Source of the DNA: Burkholderiales bacterium
GTDB taxonomy: Bacteria > Pseudomonadota > Gammaproteobacteria > Burkholderiales > Burkholderiaceae_F
Assembly: GCA_021205255.1 (NCBI GenBank)
Contig: JAJPXW010000355.1
Coordinates: forward strand, 5,625-11,341
Length of the DNA: 5,717 nucleotides
Direction: 5' to 3'
Both the position numbers and the translations under genes were made by a program. The notes under the pieces are model-generated. The model did not search any database and was not told the origin of the DNA. It worked only from the letters and a program-made list of their open reading frames with translations. Each line of letters starts with the position of its first letter. The first letter of the stretch is position 1. Below are positions 5,664 to 5,717 of the stretch, in pieces.

Positions 5664-5717
5664 TGGATAACTTGAAGTCAAAAATTAGGACAGTTATTAA
5701 ATGGCTCTGGCATAAAG
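5663..5717 (+). CDS. Possible start of a gene leaving the window
   Basis: ATG 5663 begins an open frame (MDNLKSKIRTVIKWLWHK) that reaches the window edge after 18 codons. AAAGAGG at 5646-5652 is a fair ribosome binding site ten bases upstream. The N-terminus is basic with aromatic residues. It is too short to assign a family, and the reading could be chance. Confidence 0.35.
   Translation, partial: MDNLKSKIRTVIKWLWHK

Overview
The window is bacterial DNA, moderately AT-rich by eye, with few intact genes and many broken ones. I cannot place the lineage. Two exported proteins with ordinary Sec-type N-termini, and relics of a DUF401 permease, an FMN-binding flavoprotein and an NhaC antiporter, would suit a Gram-negative-like anaerobe, but that is inference. 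No tRNA, rRNA, CRISPR array, complete insertion sequence or attachment site was found.

Left part (1-1028, plus strand): the 3' end of a gene that starts before the window. It encodes an exonuclease VII large-subunit-like protein with an OB-fold-like N-terminus, the ExoVII catalytic core and a C-terminal membrane helix where the usual coiled-coil stalk should be. Facing it on the minus strand (1081-1657) is the C-terminal part of a DUF401 membrane protein, broken by a one-base frameshift. Directly behind it, on the plus strand (1638-1999), is a headless fragment of an unrecognised gene, also frameshifted. The two fragments meet head to head within about 20 bases, as if one rearrangement removed both 5' halves.

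Middle part (2149-3120, minus strand): two intact small genes in tandem, each with a good ribosome binding site. One encodes a 146-residue secreted protein with four cysteines after its signal peptide. The other encodes a 125-residue membrane-anchored protein with two cysteines. Neither belongs to a family I recognise. From 3121 to 3778 there is no convincing intact gene. The stretch holds a strong imperfect palindrome, the last ~20 codons of an FMN-binding domain on the minus strand, and a possible promoter.

Right part (3779-5114, plus strand): a nearly complete NhaC-type Na+/H+ antiporter split into two frames by an indel near 4371-4426. After it, an out-of-frame run of charged codons and three or four short coding-like scraps fill 5115-5662. 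A possible new gene begins at 5663 and leaves the window.

The overall picture is a permease and redox region in decay, with at least three independent indels in otherwise well-conserved reading frames. Either the genome is losing genes here or the assembly carries uncorrected indels. The sequence alone cannot separate the two. The most distinctive intact gene is the membrane-anchored ExoVII-like nuclease.
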